The position numbers and the translations under genes were made by a program. Positions 46,541 to 59,159 of a DNA stretch of 64,000 nt are shown here, one piece after another. Numbering within the stretch: the stretch's first letter is position 1; every line of letters begins with the position of its first letter. A model generated the notes under the pieces. That model saw only the letters and a program-made list of their open reading frames with translations, had not been told where the DNA came from and searched no databases. Source of the stretch: Trichosphaerium sp. ATCC 40318 (Eukaryota > Discosea > Flabellinia > Trichosidae); NCBI GenBank assembly GCA_038496445.1, contig JALMLS010000270.1, positions 42,660 through 106,659 of the forward strand, written 5' to 3'.

Positions 46541-48658
46541 TCACTTACACCTCTTCTCAATTTTCTCAGCTTGATCTTTTCGCCTCTTTAAAGTAACACT
46601 CTTAGGTGTGCCCACAGCTATTCCAATAACTGTGCGTTGACCATCTTTTAAGCTGCAAGTAGCAAACTTTACCAGTGAAGAAAAAACAACATCACAAGGA
46701 CGTTTCCTTGTACCCTCATATGAGAGCACCTTTTTAACAGCACTGTTGTTACCCTCGCTGATGTTATTGGTACGCGTATGCTCCCAAGGGGTATCAGTAA
46801 CTGTCCATAGCGCCCATGTAGATGGAGGACATCTAGTATAAAAAATGTAAGGTAAAGAAAAAGCAATAATTAATAAACAAGTATTGAATAACGTACTTGG
46901 TGACTTCATCAGTAACATTCATGTATGTGTTGGCTAGGTACTTAATGTATGCTCTACAGTCGTTTGTTTTTTCAAGTGCTTCCTTCTGAAAGGAATTCCA
47001 ATAACGATAAAACTTTTTCTCATTTTTTTCATATAGTAAAGTTGTTGACACCAACTTACACCATCTATTCTCCTCTTCACGCCCTTCTTTCTTCATACCA
47101 GCTCTGAACGCTTTCTTCTGTGCGCTTCAGCAATATGGTAGATACATTGGGATATTTTTAAAGGGCCCAGTACATTTACAGCTGCTGAATAAAATATGAG
47201 TCTTCTAAAAAAAAATTACAAAAAAGTTTACCTCGTTTCATATTTGTTTCTCCATCAGTCATCAAGCATCAAAAGCTGTTCCATAACCTCATCACTGTGC
47301 TAATATCAGCTTGAAAGCAAAGTAAACAGTAGGTACTATTTTTTAGAGCCATGGCTGTATTTGAACAAACTTACAATTTTTTTGCCCCACATTCTATGGT
47401 AATGGAACTGGCACAATATAAACACCAAACCCAGCATCAAAATGGCTTTTTCTCCGCCACATCTTTGTCGATCATAACTACTGGTTTCCATTCTTTTACG
47501 CCTGTACAATAAATTATTTAATTATTAGACGTGTTTTACGTACCATTTGGCAGTTGCAATATTACCTGCTTTACTGCTAGATGCAATGCATAAAGCACAC
47601 AAAATGCCTCTTCCTGTTTTAGGTTGTTCACAAACCACACCCAGATTGGAAATGAGTACACATTTGTACACACTGTTAATGCCAATCACGCCCTGGCCAT
47701 ACTTGGCTAGCAGTTTTAATGACTCTGCTGTAGCTAAAACTACTACTGCAAAGTTGCTTTTGTCTCCAGAGGGCCGAAATTCATCTAAAACTGGGTATCC
47801 AATGTATGGTTTGTTAACAGGGTCCTGTAGAAAATTGCACAGCTCTTGAATGATATTTTCAGACCTTGTGTGAGTTAATGTTTGTTTAGTTTGTTGTTTT
47901 CAGGGAACTTACAGAGGAGTCTTTTGATTACTTTGAGCCAGTCATGTACTGTGCTTTGATCAATTATCCACTTCTTATCTTCTTCATCAACAATTAATTT
48001 ATCTCGCTTTAATTGACGTCTCATTTTTCGTAAAGTGTCATCAAAGTCACTTGGCTTGACACGACCATAACGTTCTGAAGCGCCATATTCATCTTCCTCA
48101 ATCAACTTTTTACGTGCTTACTAAATTTAGCACAGAAATTAAACAAATAAAACCAAAACGCACCAATATAAAATAGTCTTCAGGAATAGATTCTCTCGCC
48201 TGCAAAGAGGCTAAATCATGTACTCCAGTTATTTTAATGGTGGCTTCTTCTTGTGAATTGCAATAAATGGTCCATGTGAGCTTACAACTGCAGTTGGTGC
48301 AGCTATTGCAAAATAAGACTTCTTTGCACATAATTCTCTTTCTATTGGCAAGTTCAGCTGGAATTTTAAAATAAGGATCTTTTCCCATGAATCTTGGGTT
48401 GCTAAAGCAAGGACCTCCTAATACACCCGTTTGCTTTTTGATTCCATTTCCACAACGAAGAGTTTGAACCTTCTCTTTTTTAGTTTCTAGCTTCCAATGT
48501 GCATTATAGTTTGTCTTAGTCGCATGTATGTGGTTCAGCAACAACGGCAATTGTGTTACCGGTACCACTTCTTCCATTGATGTGCCGAGAATAGCTAATA
48601 AGTCAGTTTTGATAATTAACCAGCTTAAAGTACACAAGGACCGCAGAAAAGCAGCCAC
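46541..48658 (-). CDS. MULE-like transposase-type gene
   Basis: Reading on minus: MEEVVPVTQLPLLLNHIHAT after a possible upstream Met at 48658, a Cys-rich zinc segment EVLFCNSCTNCSCKLTWTIY, a basic helix FDDTLRKMRRQLKRDK, a core AAESLKLLAKYGQGVIGINS in another exon with GVVCEQPKTGRGILCALCIA, then NVLGPLKISQCIYHIAEAHR, FYRYWNSFQKEALEKTNDCR and WTVTDTPWEHTRTNNISEGN with NSAVKKVLSY. This order (N-terminal zinc, DDE-like core, C..H..A helix, W..R-TNN-E/S) is that of Mutator-like transposases. The SWIM finger is absent at the C-terminus, where the frame ends RKDQAEKIEKRCK. Exon joins were only partly traced and some pieces shift frame near 47,200-47,350, so the gene may be decayed. Same strand as the SWIM gene beyond the GPCR. 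Confidence 0.5.
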
Positions 48659-51600
48659 AAGAAGCCATCAAACACTGCAATAAGGTTTTTTTGGTTTGAC
48701 GTGTTATACTCCCCAAATCACTTAAAAAAACTCAGTATTGTCTATTTTTTGTTCCTATAGTACATAGTCAACGTAATAACCCTCATAAGAAGCTTTATAA
48801 CAAGTTGTTGTAGTTTTAATTTGAAACATGCTTATATCCACATCAACACCAATAATTACACTCACGAAAGATAAAAGCTGAAAATAGGAGTATTGTGATT
48901 TAAACTATCACTGCAATCACATGGTTTTTTTTTTTACTATCATATCTTCAGAGATGTGAATATAGTTTTTTCCAAAAACAAAAATTCGAAAGTGTAGAAA
49001 GATGCATAGCTAGGGCAGTCCACTAAACTAGAAAGCGCCTGGTTCACTTACAGTTGGGTCCTCGCTGTGCTTGGAACTAGAACCTGACCTTCGCTCACAT
49101 ATAGTGATCCATTGGTGGGTATAGGCATTCGGTTTTTGTATTGAATTCTATTTTTTCGAAAAGTTTCTTTTGAAAAATTCAGAAAAAACGTGGGTCTGTA
49201 AGAGGGGAGATTTGGTAAGATTCTTGTTTAATTACACAACTACTAATCTGTTATTGTCAACTTCAATAACAGCTCAATAACCTATCACAGCCAAGCAAAT
49301 AACACGGATTAACAGTACATTGAAGGATTGAGGGAGCTTGTTTTATTGTACCAAAAAATAATAAAGTAAATTATGATAAATTGTGTCCTTACAGAATTAT
49401 GCCATAGTCCATTGCCAGTTTTGTCATAGGCGAAAAAACCAACAACTAATGTAGTGAGGATGTCAAGGTACAAATGAAATGATGTAGTACCAAAAAAAAA
49501 ATCAATGTAAAAAAGAGTTGGCACTATAATGTGGTTACTCACTGTTACCTATCGCTCAAAGTTTCCAACCGCTTAATTAGTATGTAGTAGTGCAGAATCT
49601 GAAAAAAAAGAAGAAAAAAAAAGTACCAGCACTCGGAAAAATCCACACTACGGGATATTTCCCTCTCTGCGGTTAAAAACTTCTGCTACTTTTATAAATT
49701 GTCGTTGACCTACTGACGTCAGTTTAGAAAACGTTTAATAGGATGGACTTGTATGATAATATCATTAATACCAGAGCTGCAGCTTACTTATTTGTAATCA
49801 ACTGTTACGTAGGGATATCTACAATGTAATTAATGAATATGTCAATCATTTCAGGCGTTTGAATTTGTGAGACCGAAGCTCAACATTGAACTCAACAGAA
49901 GACGCTAGTGATGTTCCAAACGAATAGAATACCGAATCTATCGCCAGAACGTAAAAAGTTGGAAATAGTTGACTAGGGACGATTTTTGTAAGCGGTTCAC
50001 ACCTCTCATATCAATGCTTTATCCTGTGTGAATGTACCTTTGGAATGAATGGCTCTATTTTGTTACGTTCTAAATGTGGAATAAATTATTTACTTTTTTA
50101 CTTGTTTTTTGGCGTTTTTTTTTAAGACTTAACTAAAAAAGCGTCAACTGAGTAGGGTTGCTCACAAACATATGGTTGTATTATAAGGCAAATACTGAGG
50201 GTTAGGCAAAACCCCCAAATTCTTGTTCGGTCAAACCCCTACGTTTATCTGAATCTTACTAGGGTTAGGCGTTCGCAATCCCACAAATCCACTTGAAAGT
50301 GCTCGTCAACGGTAGGTACAATGTTTTTATTGTGTTTGAGAACATGTTTTCTTTTTTTACAGATACAAAATTTCGTTGACACTTGACGCCTAATCTACTA
50401 GCCTTATTTTGTTCTGCGATTGCGTAAAACTGAGTTTAAAATTGGGTTGGACGTACACACGTGGAAATAAAATCTCGTTCTCGCCTCTGAAACTATCCTA
50501 TACACATGAAAATGACGGAGCGGCGTTTATATGGCATGTGGTGTCCGCTGTGGCAGTGTCGACGCCATAACCTAGGGCGCAAGAATGATCTTCAAAATTT
50601 ACTAGTCTCCGTACCAAATTGAGGTTTAACGCCACCAAAAAAATCTTATGTGGATTGCGCCCTATTTACCGAGTTATTGGCCGCATCTGTTGAGGTTGAA
50701 ATTAGTAAAACGAGGAATACTTGAAGGACTTTGACCTTATTCCACAGCCTATCAACTGAGCTTCATTGCTCACAAACACATTAATCAAGCCAGTATCTGT
50801 TATAAAAGGAGCTTGAAAAGCAATAGAAGCGTTATAGTCTAAAACAAGGATTATGGTACCAAAAAAACGACATTTATTGCGTGAAACACTGAAAACGTTA
50901 GTTTGTGGTGTAAAGAATGAAGAAAAAGTGAGTTCCCAAAATTAGCAATTACACAAGCTTTGACAAGCGTTTAAATTACTGAAGTGTTGTCTAACACTAT
51001 TTTTAATGTATTTACATTAGTTTTAAGCTTGTCGAGCCTTGTGTAATTGATAAATTCCAATATTCTGTACTAATGCGCACCATTAAGCGATTTTTTGATT
51101 TAAATACCTCAAGAGCTAATTGACCATCCCACACTTTTCATAGTGATAGTCAATAATTGTGGTATTGCACAGTATAATTTATAGCAATAGTTGATGGAGT
51201 GTAGTGACACAGTTTCTTTGAACCTGGTTTTGGAAAATCTTGCAGTATCTCCATGTAAAAACTAAGTTCTGTCTCTAAAACTCTTATAGTGGTAAAACAT
51301 ATATACAGCAAGCTTTGTGGCTATCTGATGTAATAAAGTACCCGAGCAAGAGTGAGTTAATTGACATTTTCATTTAAATATTATGTGCATCCACTTCTTT
51401 GAAAAAGAAACCTCTGTGTTTTGATACCTAAATTATCAAATACGCTATAACTGCATATAGGTACACAATGAATTATTGAGCAACTGCCGTCAAAAGGAAA
51501 GATTTGAAAAAGGTATCTGTGGGTTAGAATGATTGTTCAAAAGAATGACAAATTTACAACAATCAGGTCTAGAGACAGGTGACGATAGCTTTATGTGGTA

Positions 51601-52772
51601 CACTGAAAGTGATAAAAAATGTCTTAAACGAAAGAATGTATTCCTTACTCACTATTCTGTAAAAGAATTACCTGCAAAACATGGTGGTGATAGAGGAGAA
51701 GAATATGATCCCAAGCAGAAAAAACTCAGTTTTCATTTCAATGTAATAGTTGATTGAAGCACACTATTAATTACCAGCAAGTTCTGGTTAATATCAGTTA
51801 TAGACACATATGTGTTCTGAAGCATAGCAAAAATTGGGCATAAATAACGTTTTTGAGGTGTGCTAGAAATTTTTTTGAAAATGTGAACTGCTTACAAAAA
51901 TCGTCCCGATATTCCAATTTGGTTTTCAGAGAAGAGCGACTGAAACTGAAAGTTGTTGGCTTTTTTTTTAATCACCAAGTGCTTTTTATTCATCCAAACT
52001 ACTCTCATATGTTTTAAAATGCATAGTTCTATACATAGAGTGGTTGAAAGCCCTATATTGCGTGAGTTTAAGATATCTACATTTTAGAAGTAAAACTAAG
52101 TCACAGTAAGCCTAACCAACACTTTTGTTGTGAAATTGTGCCAGTGGTGACGTTTTTTTGACAATTCGAGCCAATGTTGAGACTGCCACATGATCTATTT
52201 TTTTGCTGTCTCAAAACCACTTTTTAGTACTTTCCACGCGTAGAAATAGCCATCACTTGAGGTATAACATATTTTAACACAATTTTGTAGTTTTATCTAT
52301 TCACTTGCTCATTAAAAAAAGTCTCAGACGTGTGAGGATATAAAAAATTGGGTTCAGGACAGCAATAAGGATGTAATTTGTGCTATTTTGTCCCACCACA
52401 AAAGCAAGAAGAATATCTCTATGCGCTGAATAGCTAAAAGAGGATTTCCGATACTCCGAATAGTGTTAAACAACTTTAAACACACTGTAGAAACGCTACC
52501 TGCAAGTACAGCTCATAATGTAGAGAATAAAAAAAACAGTTTGTTGTTCACACGTGTTTCATATTTTACAAGGTCTAAGTGCTTCAAACATGAACTTCTT
52601 GTAGAGCGTAGGGTTTTTATGGCCTCTGAAGTGCAGTTGAACGAAGGTACGGAACCGAAAAACGCTAAATAATGAAAGTTGTCTTCAATGGGTTTATAAT
52701 CACACTCATGTTTACGCGTAAAATAAGATGCCAATCTACTTTAAGCTTCCCAATTAGCTCGTCTAATGTAAA
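48659..52772. other. 4.1 kb without a recognisable gene
   Basis: AT-rich and poor in open frames. A plus-strand frame at 51533-51757 (FKRMTNLQQSGLETGDDSFM, PAKHGGDRGEEYDPKQKKLS) looks mildly coding and could be a last exon. A related block appears twice: CAACTGAG..GCTCACAAACA at 50,150 and 50,755, perhaps a dispersed repeat. The word AATATCTCTATGCGCTGAAT at 52,415 recurs inverted at 57,182. Confidence 0.3.
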
Positions 52773-54060
52773 TTGTTGATAGATCCTAATGAATGGCCTC
52801 TCGTTAGCTGGCGTAATCATAGCTGTGCTTGGGATGCTGTATACACAGGTTTACAGTCTGTTGGTGATAACGTACATTTTTTGAAGCTTCAAGTGGATTT
52901 ACACGTGCTAGGTGTTTCCTACTCTTTCAGTGCTTTTGAGAGATCCAAGCACAGACAATAAAGAATTATTCATTAAACAGTTTTTGGCTGATCTCTATGA
53001 ACGTTTTCCGAAGGAGAAAAAGAAGATTGAAGCAGCATATATCAAACAACGTTCTGGCATATATTCAACACTATTCAATGTCGATGCTGTTCATGAGTTT
53101 GTGCAACAACAATGTCTTGCTTTTCATGCGACCTATGAGTATGATGTACAATGCAACTGTGAAGGTATTGTGCCTATATTTATAGCTATAACATTGCATA
53201 GAATACCAAACAAAACCTGCGTTTGTTTTTGCACCTAGAAGCGTCCAACATAATTTTGAAGAATGGGTAAACATGAAAATTGGCAGAGCTTCAAACTGCA
53301 AAACATGTCGCTATTGTGGTTCCAAAGAAATCAAGGCATACAATATCTCAACATTACAGTGCTTACACAATTATAGGTTATTACTTTGCCAAAGAATGAT
53401 TTCAATGACATTCCAGAGTTGTTTATGCATAACAAACAGTACTAACATAATTGTGGTTTCATTTAATTTTACATAGTGAGTGGAAAGCACAGGGGCAGCA
53501 TCGCTTTTGAGACAGTTTCGAAAATTACGACATTTTTGATTTTTGATATTTACTGCATTTCGAGAATCTTTGAGACGTTTTTACTCACCTCAGAACCGTC
53601 TTAACCAAAAATTGTTATTATGAACATTTAACTAGTATTCTATACTTATAGGCTTAAAAACCATTTTGCGATTCGTTCCTGCTGTGCGGGGGAAAAGTAC
53701 CGACAGTCAAAGCAATTTTTTTCAAAACAAACTTTTTCAAAAATTTCGGAATTTCTGAAACTGTCTCAAAAGCGATGCTGCCCCACAGTACATAATTATG
53801 TGGCAGCCAAATCCAAAACATTTTACATGTTACGTCAGCACCAACAGCGGTTGGTGGTTTGTGGATAACATGAAAAACCCAACTATTGGTGTTAAATCAA
53901 ACCCATGTTTGTTTTTTTTGACAAATTAATAGTTGACAACTGTAGGGACAAATACAAAACTGCAGAACACGATATGTGGGAAATAGAAGCAAAAGAAATA
54001 ACTGGCTTTAAGAGAGCATTTAAAGAATGGAAATGTAAAAGCGTCCGTTATGTACTTTTA
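52773..54060 (+). CDS. Ubiquitin-protease-like gene, copy A, probably transposon-associated
   Basis: A Cys box NHSCAWDAVYTGLQSVGD and a His box HFTCYVSTNSGWWFVDNM about 1 kb later look like the catalytic Cys and His blocks of a C19-type ubiquitin peptidase. Between them come FIKQFLADLYERFPKEKKKI, a segment QCLAFHATYEYDVQCNCEG and NCKTCRYCGSKEIKAY, the last with C-x2-C pairs typical of the USP zinc lobe. The exon after the His box reads HDMWEIEAKEITGFKRAFKE. No starting Met is obvious. A 293-bp MITE lies between the zinc segment and the His box. Copy B at 59,160-60,152 has the same blocks. USP-like domains occur in several transposon families, and a piggyBac-like remnant lies between the copies. 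Confidence 0.5.
53492..53784. mobile_element. MITE, 293 bp, perfect 28-bp terminal inverted repeats
   Basis: The left end GGGGCAGCATCGCTTTTGAG plus ACAGTTTC is the exact reverse complement of the right end GAAACTGTCTCAAAAGCGAT plus GCTGCCCC. Both sides are flanked by ACA (53489-53491 and 53785-53787), a 3-bp target duplication. No coding capacity. It sits inside ubiquitin-protease-like copy A, probably in an intron. Identical ends suggest recent insertion. Confidence 0.9.
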
Positions 54061-54559
54061 CTACCTAATTAGTATATGTATAATATCACGATGTACTTAG
54101 TCAGTGATTGAAGAGAAGGTGTAACACGAGTTTAGTTATTAAATTATGTTATTATTATTACAGTTATTACAAGTATTTAGTCGGGAGATTTCATACTATT
54201 TTATTTAGTATGAGATGCCTACGGAATCTCAGTATAATTGAGATAGTATAAATCCGGGCATCTTTACAGAAAGCCCAGCAGAACACTATTTCTAAAGTAC
54301 ATGGTAAAAAGCATTATAACTACTTACATGAATAGAATTGGATTACTGGCCACAACAATGAAACACTTAAACAGCTTAACCAACAGCCACTCAAGCACAT
54401 AAATGCCAAAGATATACTTGATATAGAGTCTAGTAATAATAGCTGTCTGGGAGCACTCTTATCCTCCTTCCATACGTGATGCAGTAAAACAGTGGTTACA
54501 TCCATTATTTCAAATGGTTAAACGGTGTTCAAATCAAGGTGGTAAATGTGGTTTTATTG

Positions 54560-56260
54560 CTTTAATAGTTTGTAGGTTATAGAACACTTCCAAATGATCT
54601 TCGAGAACAGTACAATGCACTTAAAAAATACACTCTAATCAAGTATACCCCCAATATGCAAAACAAAACGGTAGAGTTCTATCCAGGTACATTATAAGGT
54701 TCTGTCATTTTATATTAAGTAACGAAAGATGTGGTCTCAACTAGCTGGTACAAAAACACAGTGTTAAAGACAAAAAAGAGGCTTAAAAAGGTTAAAGAAA
54801 ATGGCATTACCACATTGGAGTCATTGCAAGCGCATATTGATGTGAAGAAGTATGTTGCTTCTTGTAACAAAAAAAACCATCATAAAGGACATGTGCTGGT
54901 TCTTGGAATATGGAAGGCATTGAACACTACTTTGGTGTGTTGTTAACAATGAAGTTGTCTCCACAGTTTACTCTTAGCGATTTTTGGAGTACTGATACAA
55001 AATTTGGGAATATACACATGTTCATTTAATGTTGCGTAACAAAGTATTATTAACATACCATTAATAGCTATAAAAACAAGTTGTACAAAAGAGCAATGGC
55101 AAGAACTCACAAATCAAATTGACTACCAGCCTTTAGAGGTCCAACGGTATGTGAAATAATCTATGAGTGCTAAAGGATGTAGCTTACTGAATTCAACTAT
55201 TAAAAAAAACTTTAACCCCGGAATATTGTCGTGTTTGGATGAAATGTACTACCAGGAGCAAGTACAATGTTGAATACAATGCATTTTGACTTTGTGTAGA
55301 AATATGGTTCACTTGTTTTTGTTCACATAAACCAGTTAAAGAGGGCTTTTGGGTTTTTGAATTATGTTTTAAGGTACATGGTGATAACTTTAGCCTATTA
55401 ATATTAAAATAGAATAGTAAGCATGTTTGGCCCTGGATATTGGAAATGCAATTTGGAGAAAGTACTATTCCACCATCTCACATGGCACATTATATAGCAT
55501 CACAAATACTCAAAAAAGACAACACAAAGCGTATAACTATAGCAACTGACTCATACTACACTACACCAATCATTTCTAAGCTTTTAGATGATGACAGATT
55601 TAAGTTTGTTGGCTTGATGAGTTCCAAAAAAGCACCAAATATGATAAACCATTTGCAACAAGTAAGTAACCATTTGGCAAAATTCCTTAAGCTTGTTAGA
55701 TGCTTCCCAACAACGGTGTGGGAGCCCATTGTTGGGTTTATGATGCTGACACTATAAACAATGGTTCTGTTGTTTGTGCTGGTATGTTCAAAGACATAAA
55801 AGCACATGTTGCGTACATATCAAACATTGGCAATCCAACTGTTTTTGTATCAAGCAAAAAACCAACCAAATCAGATAAAAAAGCTGTAAACAAACCAGAA
55901 CCAGTACATGCATATTCAGAACTGAAGAACTGCTGTGATATTTTCAACAGATTGTCTGTAATACTGTGTTTTATGCCATTGACTGTTTTTAGTGTGCTTA
56001 AGTACAAACGTATCCATTCCACAAAACACACATGTTGGACCACAGCTTTATTGGCAGCATACTTGTATGTAGTTATTGTATGGCTACATAATGAGTTTAG
56101 TGATTTGTTTCTTGCTTCGTCTTTTGCTGGTATTCAATGCTGAATCCTACTTCAATAAGTTATCCCATGTACATGAACCAAGTTGCATATCTGTTGTTGA
56201 AACTCACTTCCAAAAGACCTTACACTATTTGCCAGCGAAAGCCATCATGCTCACAGTGTA
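54560..56260 (+). mobile_element. piggyBac-like transposase remnant
   Basis: Plus-strand frames carry the DDE_Tnp_1_7 signature: LSPQFTLSDFWSTDTKFGN near 54,955; SHMAHYIASQILKKDNTKRI then TIATDSYYTTPIISKLLDDD (second catalytic Asp in the ATD..Y..P motif); FVGLMSSKKAPNMINHLQQV; HCWVYDADTINNGSVVCAG; SKKPTKSDKKAVNKPEPVHA; and LKNCCDIFNRLSVILCF with CWTTALLAAYLYVVIVWLHN. These follow piggyBac order. The frame changes near 55,690 and elsewhere, and stops occur between pieces, so it is probably inactive, unless short introns explain the shifts. The upstream piece LPNDLREQYNALKKYTLIKY with KKRLKKVKENGITTLESLQA may be its N-terminus or another gene. No terminal repeats were located. Confidence 0.6.
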
Positions 56261-57843
56261 GGTATGCATTTTAAACAACACTTAAGCCTATTGTTTTATC
56301 TAATTCTCTTTAAGAGAGTGGCATAAAAAACTATCAATTGATGCACACAAGCAAAGAAAACCATCAAGTTCATCAAAACGATTAAGATGTACAACCACAA
56401 CTGTACAGAAACCACCAACCAAGTGATAGTGTGAAACATGCTTTATTACACCCTACACACCAACCAATTAAGATGAAAACCAAATCAAACAAACAAAGTC
56501 ATGAACTTTTGTTGCTTTCACAATCAGATTACCATCAGCATTTACACCAGCTAAAGTATTCAAACTGTTCTAGAAGAGCTTGCAAAAATAGGAATAGGAC
56601 ACTGTAATAATCCTTCTCGTATGTATCTAACAACTGTAGGTTTTGCAGTGGATGCCCTATGTATTGGCAATGGGTTACAATTGATGGAAAAACAAAGCTT
56701 GTCACCATTCCACAGTTTTATTGTACAAAATGCTTTTACAAGTGCCACTAGATTGTATACATTGGTATAGATAATATCCCATACTAAATGCTTGTATTTG
56801 GGGCTTCTGTAGTATAGGAGAAGCATTTTGTGTAACTGAGGAAGGCGGGTTACACCTAACTATTTGTTTTAGGTAGAACGCTATTGTATTTAACTTCTTT
56901 ACTTGTTTTGTGAGCTGTACTGAGGAGTTGTCTAAAAGTGTTATGTACTTTCATGGTTTGTATCAACTGTAAAATAGCCTATGTGTGATTTGAGGTAACA
57001 TTTGGCGAGATAACACAGCTTTTTGCTTTTTTTGCAAATGTAAAAAAAAGGCTAACATCCATGCGCATTTGGATGCATATTTTTTGCATTTTCAGCACCG
57101 CCAAAAACAGCACGGCAGCACTATAAAAGAACAGCGGAGTTGTTTCTGAACGGTTTTACTTCATTTCAGTGAGCTGGGCTTATTCAGCGCATAGAGATAT
57201 TAAGTACTAACTATGTGTTTTTTTTTGTTTGAATTGTGTCGCCATTAGCAGTGAATCGTCTTTGCGACTCATACCAGAGTTTTTCTGTAAATGGGTTTTT
57301 TTGTTTTTTTTTTTTCTCTTTAGAATATCATTCAGAAGTGAGTCGTTGTAAATTTGTGCTATGAAAGCTATCAGTGCATTTTTTCACTGTTGTTTAATTT
57401 GTTTCAGGCCGGGAGGCGGTATACGTTGCCCAATATCTCTGTGTGCTGAATAGGCTACAAGTCCTTTTTATGAGCCCTACACTGTCTCAATGAATATTTT
57501 TACACAATGTGATGCTATACAGAATGGTTTGAGGTTAAACAGATGGCCACATTGTGTTGTAGGGTTTTCTGTAAAAATTCCAAAAACTCATATTTTTTTG
57601 TGCACTGTAGAGTAAATAACATAATTCTTGCACAAGACCACGGGAACGAGTAATTATTACATCTTTGGCAATGAGCGCACGCTACGATACTTACGGTACG
57701 TTTTAATACAGCTATAATAAATTACAGCGTCAACCTGCTTTAAAAGTACCTACCAGGCGTTAATAGTGCTGTTGTGTTTATTTGCGATAGTTTTTTCACC
57801 CAACATAGGTAAATAGAAGAAGCATACGCAAATGGTGTGCGTA
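56261..57843. repeat. Non-coding stretch with a degenerate inverted repeat
   Basis: No gene supported. GCTTATTCAGCGCATAGAGA at 57,178 and its approximate reverse complement CAATATCTCTGTGTGCTGAA at 57,434 could be the ends of a roughly 290-bp MITE-like element. A similar end lies at about 52,415. Confidence 0.4.
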
Positions 57844-59020
57844 GGAGATGTACAGAATGAAATGAATTGATTCCGAAAAAACACGAAATGTTCCGAAAAA
57901 AACACGAAATATTCCGAAACATTACGTGTTTTTACCATCTCCAAACCATATCTCATATAGTTGAAGCAAGGTCTTTTAGTAGGAAGTTTATAAGAGCATT
58001 GCAGTGCAGTTTGTAACAAAAAAGTGAAGTTGATAACAGCTTTTTGCAATCATGATAATCTGAGTCAGTACTGCGACTATTTTGCGAAGTTGTCTAAAGA
58101 ACAAGAAATGTCATTGAGATAGTAAAATCACTGGTACTCCTGATAGGTTTTGTGGAGAAGTTTTTTTCACTTAACATTGTACACGCAACTTTCGTAGTTT
58201 TTGTGTGTTGGAAGTGCTCCTTGTTTGTGCTACAGCAACTCAAGATGGTTTTTGTGCAAAACAATCACTTTGGAAGTGATACGAAACTGATTTGAAAGTG
58301 CTTTATTTTCGCTTCCTAATCGCCTTGGTAGAAACACCTTAGAATCACTTGGAAAGCGGTTTGAAAGTGATTTGAAAGTGATTCCAAAGCGATTTCTACA
58401 TGAGTTTTTTTATCTCTTGATGTTGTAGGTGCACCTTTTGCAATTTTGTTATTTTGCAAGTGCACCTCAGATGTATTACAACCAATACTGATGCTTTGAG
58501 GAAAAAAAGCGCTTAGCAATCACTTTGCAATCACTTTCAAATCACTTTCAAACCGCTTTCCAAATGATTCTAGAGCGTTTCTACCAAGGCGTTATGAAGT
58601 GAAAAGAAAGCGCTTTCAAATCACTTTTGAATCGCTTGGAAAGTGCTCGTTATGCACGGAAAACCATCTTGAGTTGCTGTAGCACAAGCAAGGAGCACTT
58701 CCAATACACAGAAACTACGAAAGTCGTGTATACAACGCTAAATGAAACAAAGTCAAATCACCGTATCAGGAACCACTGATTGTACTATGTCTCAGTGACA
58801 CTTCTCATTCTTTCTATGTCACTTTTTGGAACAAGAACAGCTGCTCACTGCAATGCTCTTGGAAACCAACCAAAAGTTCTTGCTTCAACTGTGTTAAGAT
58901 GTGGTTGTTCAGGGCAATCTACTTACCAGTAAAAACACGGAATGTTTCAGAATATTTCGTGTTTTTTTCGGAACATTTCGTGTTTTTTCGGAATCAATTC
59001 ATTTCATTCTGTACATCTCC
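57844..59020. mobile_element. Foldback element: 1.18-kb imperfect palindrome
   Basis: The left end GGAGATGTACAGAATGAAAT is the exact reverse complement of the right end at 59,001-59,020. The match runs with indels through the whole element: the CCGAAAAAACACGAAATG tandem near 57,870, AGAGCATTGCAGTG, TTTCGTAGTTT..GTGT, GGAAGTGCTCCTTG, GCTACAGCAACTCAAGATGG and GGTTTGAAAGTGATTTGAAAG all recur inverted on the right, meeting near 58,440. Each arm is about 560 bp. No coding capacity is visible. Confidence 0.85.
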
Positions 59021-59159
59021 ATAGTGTAGATTTGATATCTGTGCGCAGCAAGACAAGCTCTTGTCGTGGCTAGAACTCTTTTTTTTTTCGATCACGTGAT
59101 TTTCTGTTTGAAGAAACCCAAACATTCTAAAGTAGTCGTAGGGAACCTTGAAACCCCAC

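Noticed and set aside
42438-48658. One single MULE element split by a GPCR insertion
   Set aside because: Both flanking genes carry their own W..TNN..E-type motif, so they are two different proteins and not two halves of one.
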